From NCBI GenBank assembly GCA_015680685.1, contig MNCI01018059.1, positions 1,405,063 through 1,469,062 of the forward strand: DNA of 64,000 nt, read 5' to 3'. Below are positions 1 through 11,539 of the stretch, piece after piece. Every line of letters starts with the position of its first letter. The first letter of the stretch is position 1. The notes under the pieces were generated by a model. That model was not told the DNA's origin. It worked only from the letters and a program-made list of their open reading frames with translations, and made no database searches. Made by a program: the position numbers and the translations under genes. This DNA is from Gnetum montanum (Eukaryota > Streptophyta > Gnetopsida > Gnetales > Gnetaceae).

Positions 1-1033
1 AAATATTTGAGGTCTACACAAATATACTTTCTTTTCTATCTATTTCCATCGAATCTTGCTCTATTTCTAGTTTTCTTGTGGAACTATCTCTTTCTCTGGG
101 GAAAATTAGGAGTAGATTCGTGGAGTTGTGCTCAAATTTTTTTGCAAAATTTTATTTGTTACAAGTAGGTATTATAAGGACCACATAGACTAGGCAATTG
201 AACAAAATAGGAACTCTCAACAACTCACAGTACTTGGCAAAGTTGGCTGAATCTCTTTAAGATAAGTCATTTATAGTCTACACACAACGCAATCGTTTCA
301 TTTTTCACAACCGCACACCACAACAGCACACACACATACTGAGTCTATTTGAAGGTATCTGGGCCTTGGTGTTGCCAGAGACCAGCAAACACCTAAATCT
401 TGACCAAGGACACTCGTTGGTGGTCACGTCCCAAACGGTCGCCAACACTTTGTCATGTGTTCATGTTCCTTTTTTAGACCCATTGTGTCCATCGGTACCA
501 GAATCTGGGTTATGGATAGTTGAGTGAAGATTCTAATACACCATCCCTTAATCGAAGTCAATGGGAGGAACATCATTGTGTGGGAGACTTCCTAAGGCAG
601 GTTCACCACCCTGATTTTCACTTATGACATATGGGACATTCTAAGACAACTTCCCCTTCATGGATTTATGACATCTCTCCTATTGTAGATCCCTTTGATG
701 TTGTGCCTCCATGGATTGATAGTCTCTCAAGTTATGATCATGCACAATGTACTCTGCCTATAAGTGTTGCATACCAATTCTTATAAGAGCACGAAGAAGC
801 ATGCCTAGGACTGAGCGATCGGGAGGTAACACTATGTTACCTTTTAAATCACACCAAGACAGTTGTTCATCATGGTGGAGGATAAAAGCAAAGTTTGGTA
901 TATACTCATCGGGATGAACATATAACACACGAAACTATTGGGGGACTGGCAAATTATCATGTGTACTACACCTCTGATTATTCATAGTATTAGACTTAGG
1001 TAGTGAAACACTCTCATAAGAAGAAGGAGACAT
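1..1033 (-). pseudogene. Gypsy gag relic, N-terminal part (left-edge element)
   Basis: This is the internal region next to the 5' LTR at 1171-2000, so the element runs leftwards out of the window. A start codon lies at 1031-1033 (minus strand) and is followed by a Ser-rich start, MSPSSYES, like the gag starts of elements A and C (MSSSSHKS, MSSSSYES). Stretches near 360-640 match the Arg/His-rich gag linker of element A around 16300-16450. No open frame longer than about 60 codons survives, so the copy is decayed. Gag would form the particle shell of the retrotransposon; only its N-terminal part is in view. The region 1034-1150 is the untranslated leader. Confidence 0.6.
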
Positions 1034-1150
1034 AATTGTCTATTCAATGTGCAATAATTTTCATTTAAATAATTGTATAAGAACCAACCCTAATGATTCA
1101 TTCCAACGATGTGAAATTTCCTAAGTTCTAGCTAGCGTACAAACAACAAA

Positions 1151-1170
1151 GTCCTCGACAATGGTGCCAA
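1151..1170 (-). promoter_or_regulatory. Primer binding site, tRNA-Asp type
   Basis: On the minus strand it reads TTGGCACCATTGTCGAGGAC and directly abuts the LTR end. It differs by a few C-to-T or G-to-A type changes from the plant tRNA-Asp complement (TGGCGCCGTTGCCGGGGA). It fixes the element as minus-strand and Ty3/Gypsy-like. Confidence 0.75.
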
Positions 1171-2000
1171 TGATGAGCCGCAAGGTATTCCTATGCTCAA
1201 CCATATGAATACAAGTGTACAAGCATGATTCGGTTGAATTTCAAGGACTAGGTGCTTATGTGCCTTTACAGAACCCAGGTGGGTTAGTCAATCATTATCT
1301 TCCCAAGCTTACTTGTATAGTGTGATTGTATGGTTAAGTAAACTTGAGGTATATGATTTTTATATATTTTTTGATGTTTTATGTCTTGGTGATACAAAGG
1401 GAGAAGTGACTAATTAAGTAACTAATTTAATTTAAATAATCAACTATGCTCTAACTAGTCCTAACACCAGCATCCATTCCCATTTTCCATCCACATCCTA
1501 AACCAGTGCAACACTATTGGGATTACCGAATGCTAATCGTTATTGGGTTACCAAGTGTTCCACACATGCTTCAAGTGGTCGTGCTGAGTGTGCTTACTTG
1601 GGAGAGTTGACAAGGTGAGAGAGAGAACATTAATTAAGGAAAGTATTAAATAACTATAAATAACATTAAATAAGTAATTTTGAATACTGTAAGGTTTATC
1701 ACAAAGTTTGTCTTTATTTCTGGACATAAGGTGTGTTCAGGTATACAATGTTCAAATAAATATTTGTTCACTTTATGACTTCTACTACAGGCACTCAGAA
1801 ATAATTGTAACTCTAAGAAGGAAAAAAGGAAAGAGTTCAGGTAAGGGACTGAGACTAATTTACTAACTATTGCCAAACCAAGTGTGCTCGCCTCTTATTT
1901 ATAGGCAACAAGACAGGCCTCGATATCAAATGTCTAATATTGCTTGGAAGGCTTCGATATCGCGGATGCGATATCACAGCCTCGATATCGTGGGTCATCA
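1171..2000 (-). repeat. Gypsy 5' LTR, subfamily II (left-edge element)
   Basis: About 830 bp, bounded by TGATGAG on the left and GTCATCA on the right. The TATA box is on the minus strand in the stretch CCTATAAATAAGAGG at about 1891-1905, roughly 100 bp from the LTR start. Between the two lie repeated GATATC motifs (1919-1990), giving a very short U3. The R-U5 sequence resembles element C, hence subfamily II. The partner LTR is outside the window, so a target duplication cannot be tested; the flanking five bases 2001-2005 are atgtt. Confidence 0.8.
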
Positions 2001-2006
2001 ATGTTC

Positions 2007-3118
2007 TAAGGATCAATAACTTAGAAGGGAAAATGAATAAGTTCCTCAAATTTAACATTGATTAGCCACAAGAACCACACTTAATTTTATTCTAGTTTCC
2101 CAACTTGGATACATTCACACTCGGAGGGTAGAATGTTTGCACACCCCTAGACTTTGTTTATCAAAAATGTGCTTTGAAGGATACCACACCTTGTACAAGC
2201 TCTAAGCTCCACTTTAGAGTGTTTCATCGTTGCGAAAACACTTAATCTCGCAAGATGCCAACAAGCTCAGAATGTGGTTTCAAGGATCCCACAACCTTTA
2301 CAAAATTTAGCTCTGCTTTGGAGTGTTTTGACCCTACACAAACAATCATTCCTATAGGATCCTAACAAGCTCAATGATGATGTCCTCTTGCAAGAAGCAC
2401 ATTAACCTCATAGGGCTATAAGAAAGAGAGAAAAAGATATGAGGAAAGTATGTAACTACAATTACATGTCCTTGTTATTGAAGCTCAATTCAACATACAA
2501 TTAACATACAACCAAGCAAATGATATGATAATGACTACCACAAGTACAAGAACATAGATTTCATAATGATTGCTTTGATTGGGAATAGTGCTTTCACAAT
2601 TCTTAAGAAGTTGGCCTTTTATTATAGCTTCAAAATTTTTGAAAACACCTTGGAATTTGTACAATGACTACCCAACAACTAGTGTAGTTGTCTCTTTCAA
2701 AGTTGGGACATTTACCTAAGATATGCCTCAATTCTGAATAGATATATCCTTGGAGAGGGACATTTCTAGGGATACATTTACTATTTCTGAAGAACGTCTA
2801 CCTATGATTTATTTCTCATCAGTAGAGACATCTACTATTTCTTGTAGATGTATCCTCAATTCTTGAACTCTGGTTCCTAAGGCTTTCTCCTATTAATTTG
2901 GCTTCTTCCTAATCCTTGGAGAATCTTCATTTGGTTTGTAGTCTTTGGTTTTAGTCCATGCTCATTCATGTACTCATGTTGACTCATTTGATCTTCACTT
3001 TGTTAATTTGTTGTAGATCTCATCTTGTTGATTTCTTGTCTTGGAAACACATCATCCACAACAAACATTCTATTATTCTCCATTTTCCTAAAGTTTTTGA
3101 CATACCAAAAGGTAAACA
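2007..3118 (-). repeat. Copia-type 3' LTR
   Basis: About 1.1 kb, homologous along its length to 7595-8720 and, inverted, to the solo LTR at 9636-10743 plus 17797-17900. The outer end reads taaggatc where the partner has tgaggatc. The inner end ggtaaaca is followed by the purine tract. It contains several copies of an AGACATCT-like motif. Confidence 0.8.
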
Positions 3119-3133
3119 ATCTCCCCCTTTTTA
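3119..3133 (-). promoter_or_regulatory. Polypurine tract of the Copia-type element
   Basis: On the minus strand this is a run of A and G (TAAAAAGGGGGAGAT) ending directly at the 3' LTR start TGTTTACC. That is the expected position for plus-strand DNA priming. Confidence 0.7.
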
Positions 3134-3639
3134 GTGATGTCCAAAACTTAAGAAAATGGGTTAGTAGGTCTTGAAATCAATTGAGCTAATGATGATACAT
3201 CCTTATGAAATTTGTGAATTCTTGAATGAGGACATTTATGAAAAAATACTTAATAGTAAGAGCATTATTACCATCATAACATTAGAAACCATCATTAATG
3301 ATATCCATAAGAAAATGTGTTAGTAATTATGCAATTTTGAATGACAATAATCAATAAAAATACTTTAAGACATAAATTTTGATGGCAACCAAAGTTATCA
3401 CTAGGATAGGGATCTAGGGCTCAAGGCACATGGTAGAGAAAAAAAATATCTCCAAGAAAAAATCTTATCTTCATAATATTAGAATAGTAGTACATAACCA
3501 TGTCCAAACGGTACTCAAAACATACAGCTACTGATATATCCATACCATGTACAACAAGATCTATTAATAAGATTTGATAGGCCAAAAATTATTTTCCGGT
3601 TTGGATAACATCAAAAGGAAGTGATCACCTAAGGATCCT

Positions 3640-5320
3640 AACCACTAACCTCAGTGGCATCATCCGAATCCTTACCAGAAGTAGTTGTAGCATGAGCAAG
3701 TCTATATATCTCCTCATCATCATCATCACTACTAGTATTAGATCTGGAGACATGTTGCTCACAGTCATCATCTGAAGAGGGTAATTGGACTAGAGCTCTC
3801 CATGGATGAAGCTTCACTTGAAATTAAGATAAAGTTGGTGAATCCTGCTAGGAAGGAGCTTGCTGAGAGGAGGAAAAAGCATCCTTCCTCTGATAGGTGA
3901 TGGGATTAGTAGGTATCCACTGAGATGCAGTCCCAAATATGCTCTCCATAGCCTACTAGTCAAATATCATCAGAGCATCATTTGTATGATGGAAAATGGA
4001 TCTAGCCTACATAGGATCAGGAAGCTCCACTTGGACATGTGTCAATGGTGCATTAGGCTTGTCTAAATCAAAATCATTTTCTGAATCATATGCCTGGGAA
4101 GGCCCAATGGCTACTAAATGTTTGGGTGGGGCAAGAAGGTCCTTCTTACTATTTTAGATGGAAGGAGTGGTGATCTCCTAAAACTACTGTCCATCAAGAG
4201 TAAAAGGTACTTCGTCTACATCCATTTTCTTATGGAGGTAAGAGAGATTCCTACTAATCATCCCATAGGTATGATCGAATGGCTTGAGTAGCTTCTTCAA
4301 CGAAGATCTCATTTAGCTACTAGCTAATTTGGACCTTTTCAATTGAGGAGAGACCTGAAACAATGATGTAGATCTCTTCTTTTAGGAATTTTGAGGCTTG
4401 GTATTGGTTACTACTTCTTTAACATGGGTGGAGCTCCTCTTCTCTACATACTCACTAAGACTCCTCTTACCTTTAAGCAAACGCATTTCAAGAATGGGAA
4501 CACCCCTTTGTTGGATCAACAAATTTATCAGGTAAGGGTTCCCAAGGATTCTCTCCTTGGTAAACATGCCTAACATGTCATGACAGAGAGTATGATCCAA
4601 GTTCAATGGTTGTCCTATAAGAAGTTAGTATAAAACAAACAACTAGGCTAGAAACAAATAATTATAGCTTCCCCCTTTTACAATGATGTTATACAAAACA
4701 ATGAGTGATAGGATGAAAGCATGCGGGACCATCTGACTCCTATAAATTCTCCCACTATGAAGAGACACTGACTCCTCAAACAATGCATCACAAAATTCAT
4801 CTTGAGAAACTGGAATCACATCATTTATAAAAATTTCACTCATGGAATGAATGGTAACTCTAAATAGATCAGCATTAGAAATCCCAGGTGATGCATTAAC
4901 AACTTGAGGAGACACATCAATTAGCAAACCTCCAACCATGGTAGTGAAGGCCCCAACAGAAGCATTTGTAATAACAATGTTATAGCAAAATTCTCTAATG
5001 AGAATTCTGGGCACACAAAAATTCATAGGAAATGAAGTCAACCCAATTTAATACTTAGATGAAACTCATTAACTCCTTTTTTCTATGTTGTGCAAAAGAA
5101 AGAAAATGCTTAGAAATGGTTCAAGTTACCTCAAATCGATGTTAGGCACTAGTTGATTTGAACTGAAGATTATAGGTAATTGTAGTACTAGTGGAAGCTT
5201 CTTTTAACTTCTTACTCATCTTAAGAGGTATTCTTAACATTTCTACCTTCTTGTGGGCCATGGATGCTGAAGAAATAGCACAACTCATAGTTGCTAGTAA
5301 AACCTTGGTCATCTCCCCTT
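3640..5320 (-). pseudogene. Second ORF relic in the Copia element (plant transposon-type protein)
   Basis: The longest open pieces are at 4643-5041 (132 codons) and 4382-4606. Near 3650-3775 there is an acidic Ser/Asp-rich tail (a run SSDDDDEE). The middle piece contains phrases such as LHSGRIYRSQMVPHA, which recall proteins of unknown function carried by many plant LTR elements (annotated as putative plant transposon protein); this similarity is from memory and untested. It lies where pol should be, between gag and the 3' LTR. Frames are broken by several stops. It could be a captured ORF or the standard second ORF of a non-autonomous family. No function is assigned. Confidence 0.45.
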
Positions 5321-5389
5321 GGATGTCTATGTTTGAATGAATGAAAAATGAGGGTTTGGATTTTTATAATAGTGCTAAATAAGGGTTTT

Positions 5390-5590
5390 AAATGAAAGTA
5401 TGTATGTCTCCTTTGAAATATAGACAACTATTTCACGCTTAAAAAAACATAGGTAGACATCTCCTTTGAGTTGTAGATGTCTCTGCCATGATAAAAAGGA
5501 AACATAAGGAGATGTCTCATTTGAGAAGTAGACATCTCTTTTGAAAAGTAGACATCTCATAGGAGACGTCTTTAGGAAGACATCTTAGTA
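5390..5590. repeat. Internal cluster of AGACATCTC-type motifs
   Basis: Within 200 bp there are about ten copies, in both orientations, of AGACATCTC or its complement GAGATGTCT, some followed by tttgag or tttgaa. The same motif clusters in the LTRs of this family (8265-8465 and 9957-10165). It overlaps no credible coding frame. Confidence 0.6.
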
Positions 5591-6549
5591 AGCTAGGGTT
5601 TAGCAAGAGAAGGCTTATGGATGGCTACCAAGGATTATAGTCTTACAAGATAGTGAATTAAACACTTACCTCTACTTACCTTTCTTACTAAAGAGAAGAA
5701 AGAGATGTTTAGGAAGCTTGAGGATGAGATCCTTGTTTTGTCATACAAATTTCATCTATTTCCAAGGACTAGCTCCCTTTGACAAACTCATTTTTTAGGA
5801 TTTTTGTGTTATCATATTCCTTCTTCTTAATCCTTCATACTTTTCTCATTTCCTTACCTTTTATCTTATTGTCCTCCACAACTTTCTTTTTAGGCATACT
5901 TTGATAAGACCAAGGAGTTCTATGATATATCCAAGTATTCATATGATAATACTTCAAATTAAAATCCCATTTCTTATGTTCAAATTTATTATAGTAATAG
6001 CACCTAACCCTTACATTTGGACATAAGTTATTAGACTTTGAAATTACCTTTTGGGTAAATGAAGTGCTAGTAGTTACCTTAATCTTTGAAGGGGCCTTTT
6101 GTTCTAATGCTTTTTGTGGGGATGCTTGTTCTTGTTGATAGCAACCTAGTCCACTTTTATCATTTGGACTTCCTTTTTGCGTAAGATCTATTCAAAGAGA
6201 TTCCTTTCCTTTGACCAGCCTTTTATTTATAAGTTTAATTTTTGTAAGTTCTGCCTTATTTGACTCATAAGTCAAGGTTAATTTTTCATTCTCAACCCTT
6301 AAGATTGAGATTTCTTTTGTGAGATCTAAAATCTTTATATTTAGTGAATAAATATCTTAATCCTTTTTTTAGTTGTTTGTCTAACTTTATATAGAGACTT
6401 TGAAAAGATAGAAGTTCTATACACAAAAGGTCATACCTTTCTTCATCATTTTTCAATTGGTCACCATTTGAGAGGCTAGTACTATCATTTGTGAGGGCAA
6501 TACAAATGAGATGTAAATCTTTTGTATCATCATCCACATCATCACTTGG

Positions 6550-7541
6550 TTCTTCATAATTCTAACTTGTGTAAAGGTTGGTCTTTCTCGTATCCATATC
6601 ATTGCTATCTTTAAATTGCAACTTACCATTACTGGGACATTTGAAGGCCACATGGCCTGTTCCACCACAAATCCAACATTCTATCAAAAAGGAATCAAAA
6701 TTAGAGTTTGAAAAATTCTTACCTCTAACCTTACCTTTGGTGTTGGATTGGTTGGATCCTTGTTGATGGAGGTTCTTACCCCTTTTTCCTAAAAGCCTTT
6801 GAAGCCTTCTTGATGGAAGGACGATTTCTTCTTGATTTTTCACTTTTTGATCTTTCGGGTTCTTTTCTATGGATGCTAATTCCAAGGGAATGGATTTTTC
6901 TTTTATTTCCCCTTCACTTATGAGGTTCATTTCATAAGAAACAAGAGCACTTTGAAGCTCTTCAAATTTTAGAACTAAAAAATCTCTAATCTCTTCCATA
7001 ACTATGATCTTAGGTCTAAATTCTAGCTAAAGTGTTCAAATCATTTTTATTATCATATTGCTTTTAGGAAAGTCCTTGCCTATACCCCTAACCACTACTA
7101 CTAGATCATTAGCCCTATAGAAATGGTCTTTTATCTTTTTGCCTTCTCTTATTTTAAGTTTGTCATACTCAGTTTGTAAGACCAAAAGTTTAGATTGTTT
7201 AACTATGGATGTGCCTTCATATGTAGCTTCTAGGGTTTCCCAAATTTCCTTAGTAGTTTTACATTTAGCTATTCTATTAAATGCAAACTTATTTAATGCA
7301 TAATATAAATACTTTTTGGCTGTAGAATCATACACAAACTTATCTTTTTCTTCTAGTGTCCACTTGCTCTGAAGCTTGATGTTCTTTATTGCATTATCGA
7401 CAGGAAGTATGTAGCCTTCAAGGATGGGCTCCCATACTTTAAACTCCATTGAATTCAAGAAGCCTTGCATCCTTGCCTTCCAATAGACAAAATTGAACCC
7501 ATCAAACATTGGTGATTGTGTGTAGGATGTCCCGTCTATAG
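6550..7541 (-). pseudogene. Copia gag relic (UBN2-like with CCHC zinc knuckle)
   Basis: Two minus-strand open pieces, 7036-7509 (157 codons) and 6562-6999 (145 codons), make up one gag. The first carries the typical Copia gag opening FDGFNFVYWKARM and EIWETLEATYEGTS. The second ends with a CCHC zinc knuckle, CWICGGTGHVAFKC, near 6630-6680, which would bind the RNA genome. Translation upstream of the first internal Met runs back to about 7541, where an ATA stands in the probable start position, so the original start may be mutated. A frame break separates the pieces near 7030. The gene lies directly after the primer binding site, as expected for gag. Confidence 0.75.
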
Positions 7542-7576
7542 TTCACTAGTGAAAGTTGACTTCAAATAAAAGAGTT

Positions 7577-7592
7577 CCAAGCTCCAATACCA
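7577..7592 (-). promoter_or_regulatory. Primer binding site, initiator-Met tRNA type
   Basis: On the minus strand it reads TGGTATTGGAGCTTGG, close to the common plant Copia site TGGTATCAGAGC. It lies two bases inside the LTR end. Confidence 0.7.
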
Positions 7593-7594
7593 CT

Positions 7595-8720
7595 TGAGGA
7601 TCAAGAACTTAGAAGGGGGGTTGAATAAGTTCTCCAAATTTAAAATTGATTAGCCACAAAAATCACACTTAATTTTTACATGGTTCCCCAACTTGGGTAC
7701 ATCCACACTAAGAGGGTAGAATCCTTACACACCTTCAGACTTTGTTTCTCAAAAGTGTGCTTTGAAGGGTACCATACACTGTACAAGCTTTAAGCTTTGC
7801 TTCAGAGTGTTTCATCACTATAAAACCACTGAATCTTGCAAGGTCCCAACAAGCATAGAATGTGGGTTCAAGGATCCCACAACCTTTACAAAATTGAGCT
7901 CCACTTTAGAGTATTTTAATGTTGTACAAACACTCAATCCCATAAGATCTCAACAAGCTCAATGACAATGCCTTCTTGCACGAAGCACATCAACCCCACA
8001 GGGCTACAAGAAAGAGATAAAAAGATACAAGGAAAGAATGTAACTACAATTGCAAGTCCTTATCATTGAACCTCAATTCAACATACAATTAACATACAAC
8101 CAAGAAAATGATATGAAAATGAAGGACACAAGTACAAGAGCATAGATTTGACAATGATTGCTTTAATGTGAACAAAGCTTTCACAATTATCAAGAAGTTG
8201 GCCTCTTCTTATAGCTTCGAAGTTTTCAAAAACACCTCTGAATTTGTGCAACAACTACCCAACAACTAGTGTAGACATCTCTTTTAAAGTTGCAATGTTC
8301 ACTTGAGATATACCTTAATTCTTGAGAGACATCTCCTTAAAGAATGAGACATCTCAAGGAAGACATCTAGATGGAGACATCTACTATTTCTGAAGGATGT
8401 ACACTTGTGATTTCTTTCTTTTTAGCAAAGACATCTACTATTTCTTAGAGACATCTCCTCAATTCTTGAACTCTAGTTCCTAAGGCTTTCTCTCATTAAT
8501 TTGGCTTCTTCCTCATCCTTATAGCATCTTCATTTGGTTTGTAGTCTTTGGTTTCAGTCCATGTTCATTCTTGTATTCATGTTAACTCATTTGATCTTCA
8601 CTTTGTCAATTTGTTCTAGATCTAATCTTGGTGAGTTCCTGTCCTACAAACACATCATCCACAACAAAGATTCTATTTTTCTCCATTTTTTTAAGGTTTT
8701 GACATACCAAAATGTCAACA
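7595..8720 (-). repeat. Copia-type 5' LTR
   Basis: 1126 bp, from tgaggatc to gtcaaca, matching 2007-3118. It contains a cluster of AGACATCT motifs at 8265-8465, in what is the promoter-proximal half when read on the minus strand. Confidence 0.8.
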
Positions 8721-9256
8721 CTATCCTCTTTTGAAAGTCAATATTTGCAATTGCAAGGTACTAGCCACTTGCAAATTATAGAATTGAATCTCCTATATCA
8801 TTACACTTTCCAAATCCATTTCCTCCATGAATCTTATCATATTTCATTTTCATAAATAAAAATGATCATTAAAATTTCCTCCAATAAATATATTTTCTTA
8901 TTGAAATTTTTTTTAAAGCACTAAATTCATGCAATTCCAAAAATCTACATTATTTCCATTTCTAAGCTATGCCATTGCATTGCCGTGGTGGACAACAACA
9001 ATGATGATGAGTAGTAGTGTGATAGATAATGGTGGTGAGGTTTTAGCTATGCGGCTATGGAGGAGGCATATGCGACAATAGGGTTGCAACATGGTGGGGC
9101 CTATAGCCAATGCTATAGTCTAAACTCCAATATGATGTAGCAAGTCTTAGACAACCCTGTTAATTTAGTGTACCAATAATGAGTTAGGGTTTTTGTTTCT
9201 TATGATTTAAATTTTATATTATTAAATCTATATGAAAATAAAATTCAAATGAATTT
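8721..9256. other. Unassigned spacer between Copia LTR and LINE A
   Basis: About 530 bp with no open frame of note and no recognised repeat. A short GC-richer stretch near 8975-9130 contains GATGATGAG-like triplets but shows no LTR structure. Confidence 0.4.
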
Positions 9257-9635
9257 TTATTACAATTAAAGACTCATAGGATCTATTAGACATATATTAC
9301 ATTTTCATGAAAAATAAAGAGCGTCTCTACAAATTGACCAAGTACTAATGAAATATCAAAAATAATTCATACATCCTTTTCACTATAACATAATAGGACT
9401 ATCTCAAATAGATAGTTACAACACAAGAAAGAAACACATGTAACTCATCTTCAAGGGCTATTGATTTTCATAACCTACAAATGCACTCTTCTCGAGAGAG
9501 TTGAATCCATATTTCACTTTAGATTCTAAGATGATGAGAACTTAAGCAAAGCTTGATAATAGCATTTTGATACTTGATGGGAATTGCAACTAACAGATAG
9601 TGAGCTTTTACATTTAGTTTATTAGATATAATATG
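9257..9635 (-). mobile_element. LINE copy A, 3' part (left fragment)
   Basis: This sequence matches 22708-23090 (LINE copy B) over its whole length and continues, after the nested insertions, at 17906. The join across the insertion is clean: ...agatataatatg then gggtaaataa..., equivalent to LINE B at 23079-23105. It is the 3' untranslated end of a minus-strand non-LTR element and holds no coding frame. Confidence 0.7.
9631..9635. other. Target-site duplication ATATG (left copy)
   Basis: It flanks the solo Copia LTR; the right copy is at 17901-17905. The two are identical five-base repeats at exactly the TGTT and TCCTCA ends of the LTR. Confidence 0.8.
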
Positions 9636-10743
9636 TGTTAAAATTTTAATGTGTCAAAACCTTATGGAAAATGGAGAGCAATAGAATGCATGTATTAGAT
9701 GATGTGTTCACAAGAACTCAACAAGATGAGTGCTACACTGAAATATCCAAGCAGAACATTTCATTAGTAAAGATGAGTGCACAGGCATGAATGAGAGCTT
9801 AAGAAATAACATCTACAAAGAGATGTCAAAATGGAGACTACAAGGACTCAAGGGAGCATAGACAAGTATGAGGACTACAAGATAAATGAAGATTTTCTAG
9901 TGATTGAGAGGAAGCCAAATAAGTAAGAGGAAGCCTAAGGAATCAATGTTCAAGAGCTAAAAAGACATCTTCACGAAACAAAAGGCATCTTGGCCAAAGT
10001 GAGGATCATGCAGAGAAGACATCTCCCAAAAATAAGAGTTGTCTCCTTTCAAGATAAGATGTCTCCACAATACATCTTCATAGAGATGTCCCAAATCTAG
10101 TAGAGATGTCTCCACAGAATTAAAGTGATTTTCAAAGAGACGTCCCAATCTCAAAGGAGACATCTACACTAGCCATTAGATATCCATTACATGAATTCCA
10201 AGGTGATTTTGGAAACTCCAAGGCTATAAGAAGTCTTCATTTTCTTAGTTATTGAGCAAGTGTTATGCATGAATTGTCACTATCAAAGCAATCATTGTAT
10301 ATTTTACTTATGTACTTCATTTGACAAAATCATTTACTTGATTAGTTGTTAAATTGTGAATTGTGCTTCAAAGTACAAGGACTTGTAATTTAAGTTACAT
10401 TCTTTTCTTATGATCTTATTTCTCTCTTGATGCCCTGCTAGGGTTGATGTGCTTCTTGTGGGAAGGCATCGTCATTGAGCTTGTCAAGATCTTGCGGGAT
10501 TGAGTGTTTGTGTAGCATCACAACACTCTAGAGCAGAGCTCAATTTGTAAAGGTTGTGGGATCCTTGAAACCACATTCTAAGCTTATTGGGACCTTACAG
10601 GGTTGAGTGGTTTCACAATGATGAAACACTCCAAAGTGAGCTTAGAGCTTGTACAATGGATGATGCCATTCAAACCACATTTTTGAGAAACAAAGTCTAA
10701 AGGTGTGTAAAGATTTTACCCTCCAAGTGTAAATGTACCCAAG
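9636..10743 (+). repeat. Solo Copia LTR, left portion
   Basis: Reverse-complement homologue of the 2007-3118 and 7595-8720 LTRs, starting TGTTAAAATTTT. It is interrupted at 10743 by Gypsy element A and resumes at 17797. There is no internal Copia sequence and no second LTR, and the whole is flanked by ATATG, so this is a solo LTR left by LTR-LTR recombination. It carries many AGACATCT/AGATGTCT motifs at 9957-10165. Confidence 0.85.
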
Positions 10744-11539
10744 TGATGAGTGGCGAGGTACCCCTACACTCAACCATACGAATATGAGCGTTTCATGTGT
10801 AATTCGGTTGAACTCCAAGGACTAAGTGCTTACGTGCCTTAATGGAACACTTAAGGTTAATCAACCGTTGTCTTTCCAAACTTACTTGTATTGTCATGGT
10901 TGTATGGTTAAGTAAGCTTGAGGTATGTGATTTTTATAGCTTTTATCTTTTTAATGTCTTTACGCTAATAGGGAAAAGCGAAGAGAACTAAGTGACTAAC
11001 TTATATTAACTATTTACTAACTAAGTTCTAATTGTCCCTAACACCAGTATTCATTCCCACTTGCCACACACATCTTGAACCAGTGTAACGCTACTAGGAT
11101 TACTAAATGCTAATCCTTACTAGGTTACCAAGCGCTACACACATGCTCGAAGCAGTCGTACTGAGTGTACTTAACTAGGAGAGTCAAGGATTAAGAGAGA
11201 GATTAATTAACTAAGAAAGCATTTAAACATTCAATAATAATTAATTACTATTTAGCTTAGTCCATATTGTACAAGGTTTATCGCAAATTTCGTCTTTAAT
11301 ACCATACAAAAATGTGTGCTCAGGTACAATTTGCTTGAATAAAGATCCATTCACTTTAGGACTCCTACTGCGGGCACATGGAAATTATTCTAACTCGGGA
11401 ATGGTAAAACTGCTATAGTTTGGCTAAGGGTCTAAGTCTAACTGCCTAAAACAAGGGAAGCCGCCTCTTATTTATAGAAAATAAGATTGGACGCAATATC
11501 ACATACGTGATATCACATACGCAATATTGTGGCTCATCA
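10744..11539 (-). repeat. Gypsy A 3' LTR
   Basis: 796 bp bounded by TGATGAG and CTCATCA. The TATA stretch (CTATAAATAAGAGG on the minus strand) is at about 11464-11477, with GATATC or CAATAT motifs between it and 11539. Confidence 0.85.

Larger units (their letters stand above)
2007..8720 (-). mobile_element. Copia-type LTR retrotransposon lacking pol
   Basis: A 6.7-kb minus-strand element with LTRs at 2007-3118 and 7595-8720, an initiator-Met-type primer binding site at 7577-7592 and a purine tract at 3119-3133. Reading from the right, the interior holds a Copia-type gag (7541-6550), low-complexity AT-rich sequence, and a second ORF relic (about 5320-3640) of plant transposon type. No protease, integrase, reverse transcriptase or RNase H could be found in the 4.5-kb interior. 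The flanking pentamers (tgttc and ctatc) do not match, so the insertion ends have been altered or the element recombined. Confidence 0.75.

Noticed and set aside
8721-8740. Purine-tract-like sequence to the right of the Copia 5' LTR, suggesting a tandem LTR array
   Set aside because: Sequence beyond the first 15 or so bases does not match the internal region after 3133, so there is no support for a third LTR in tandem.
9957-10163. 68-codon minus-strand frame in the solo LTR
   Set aside because: It arises from the repeated AGACATCT motifs and has no counterpart in the other LTR copies.
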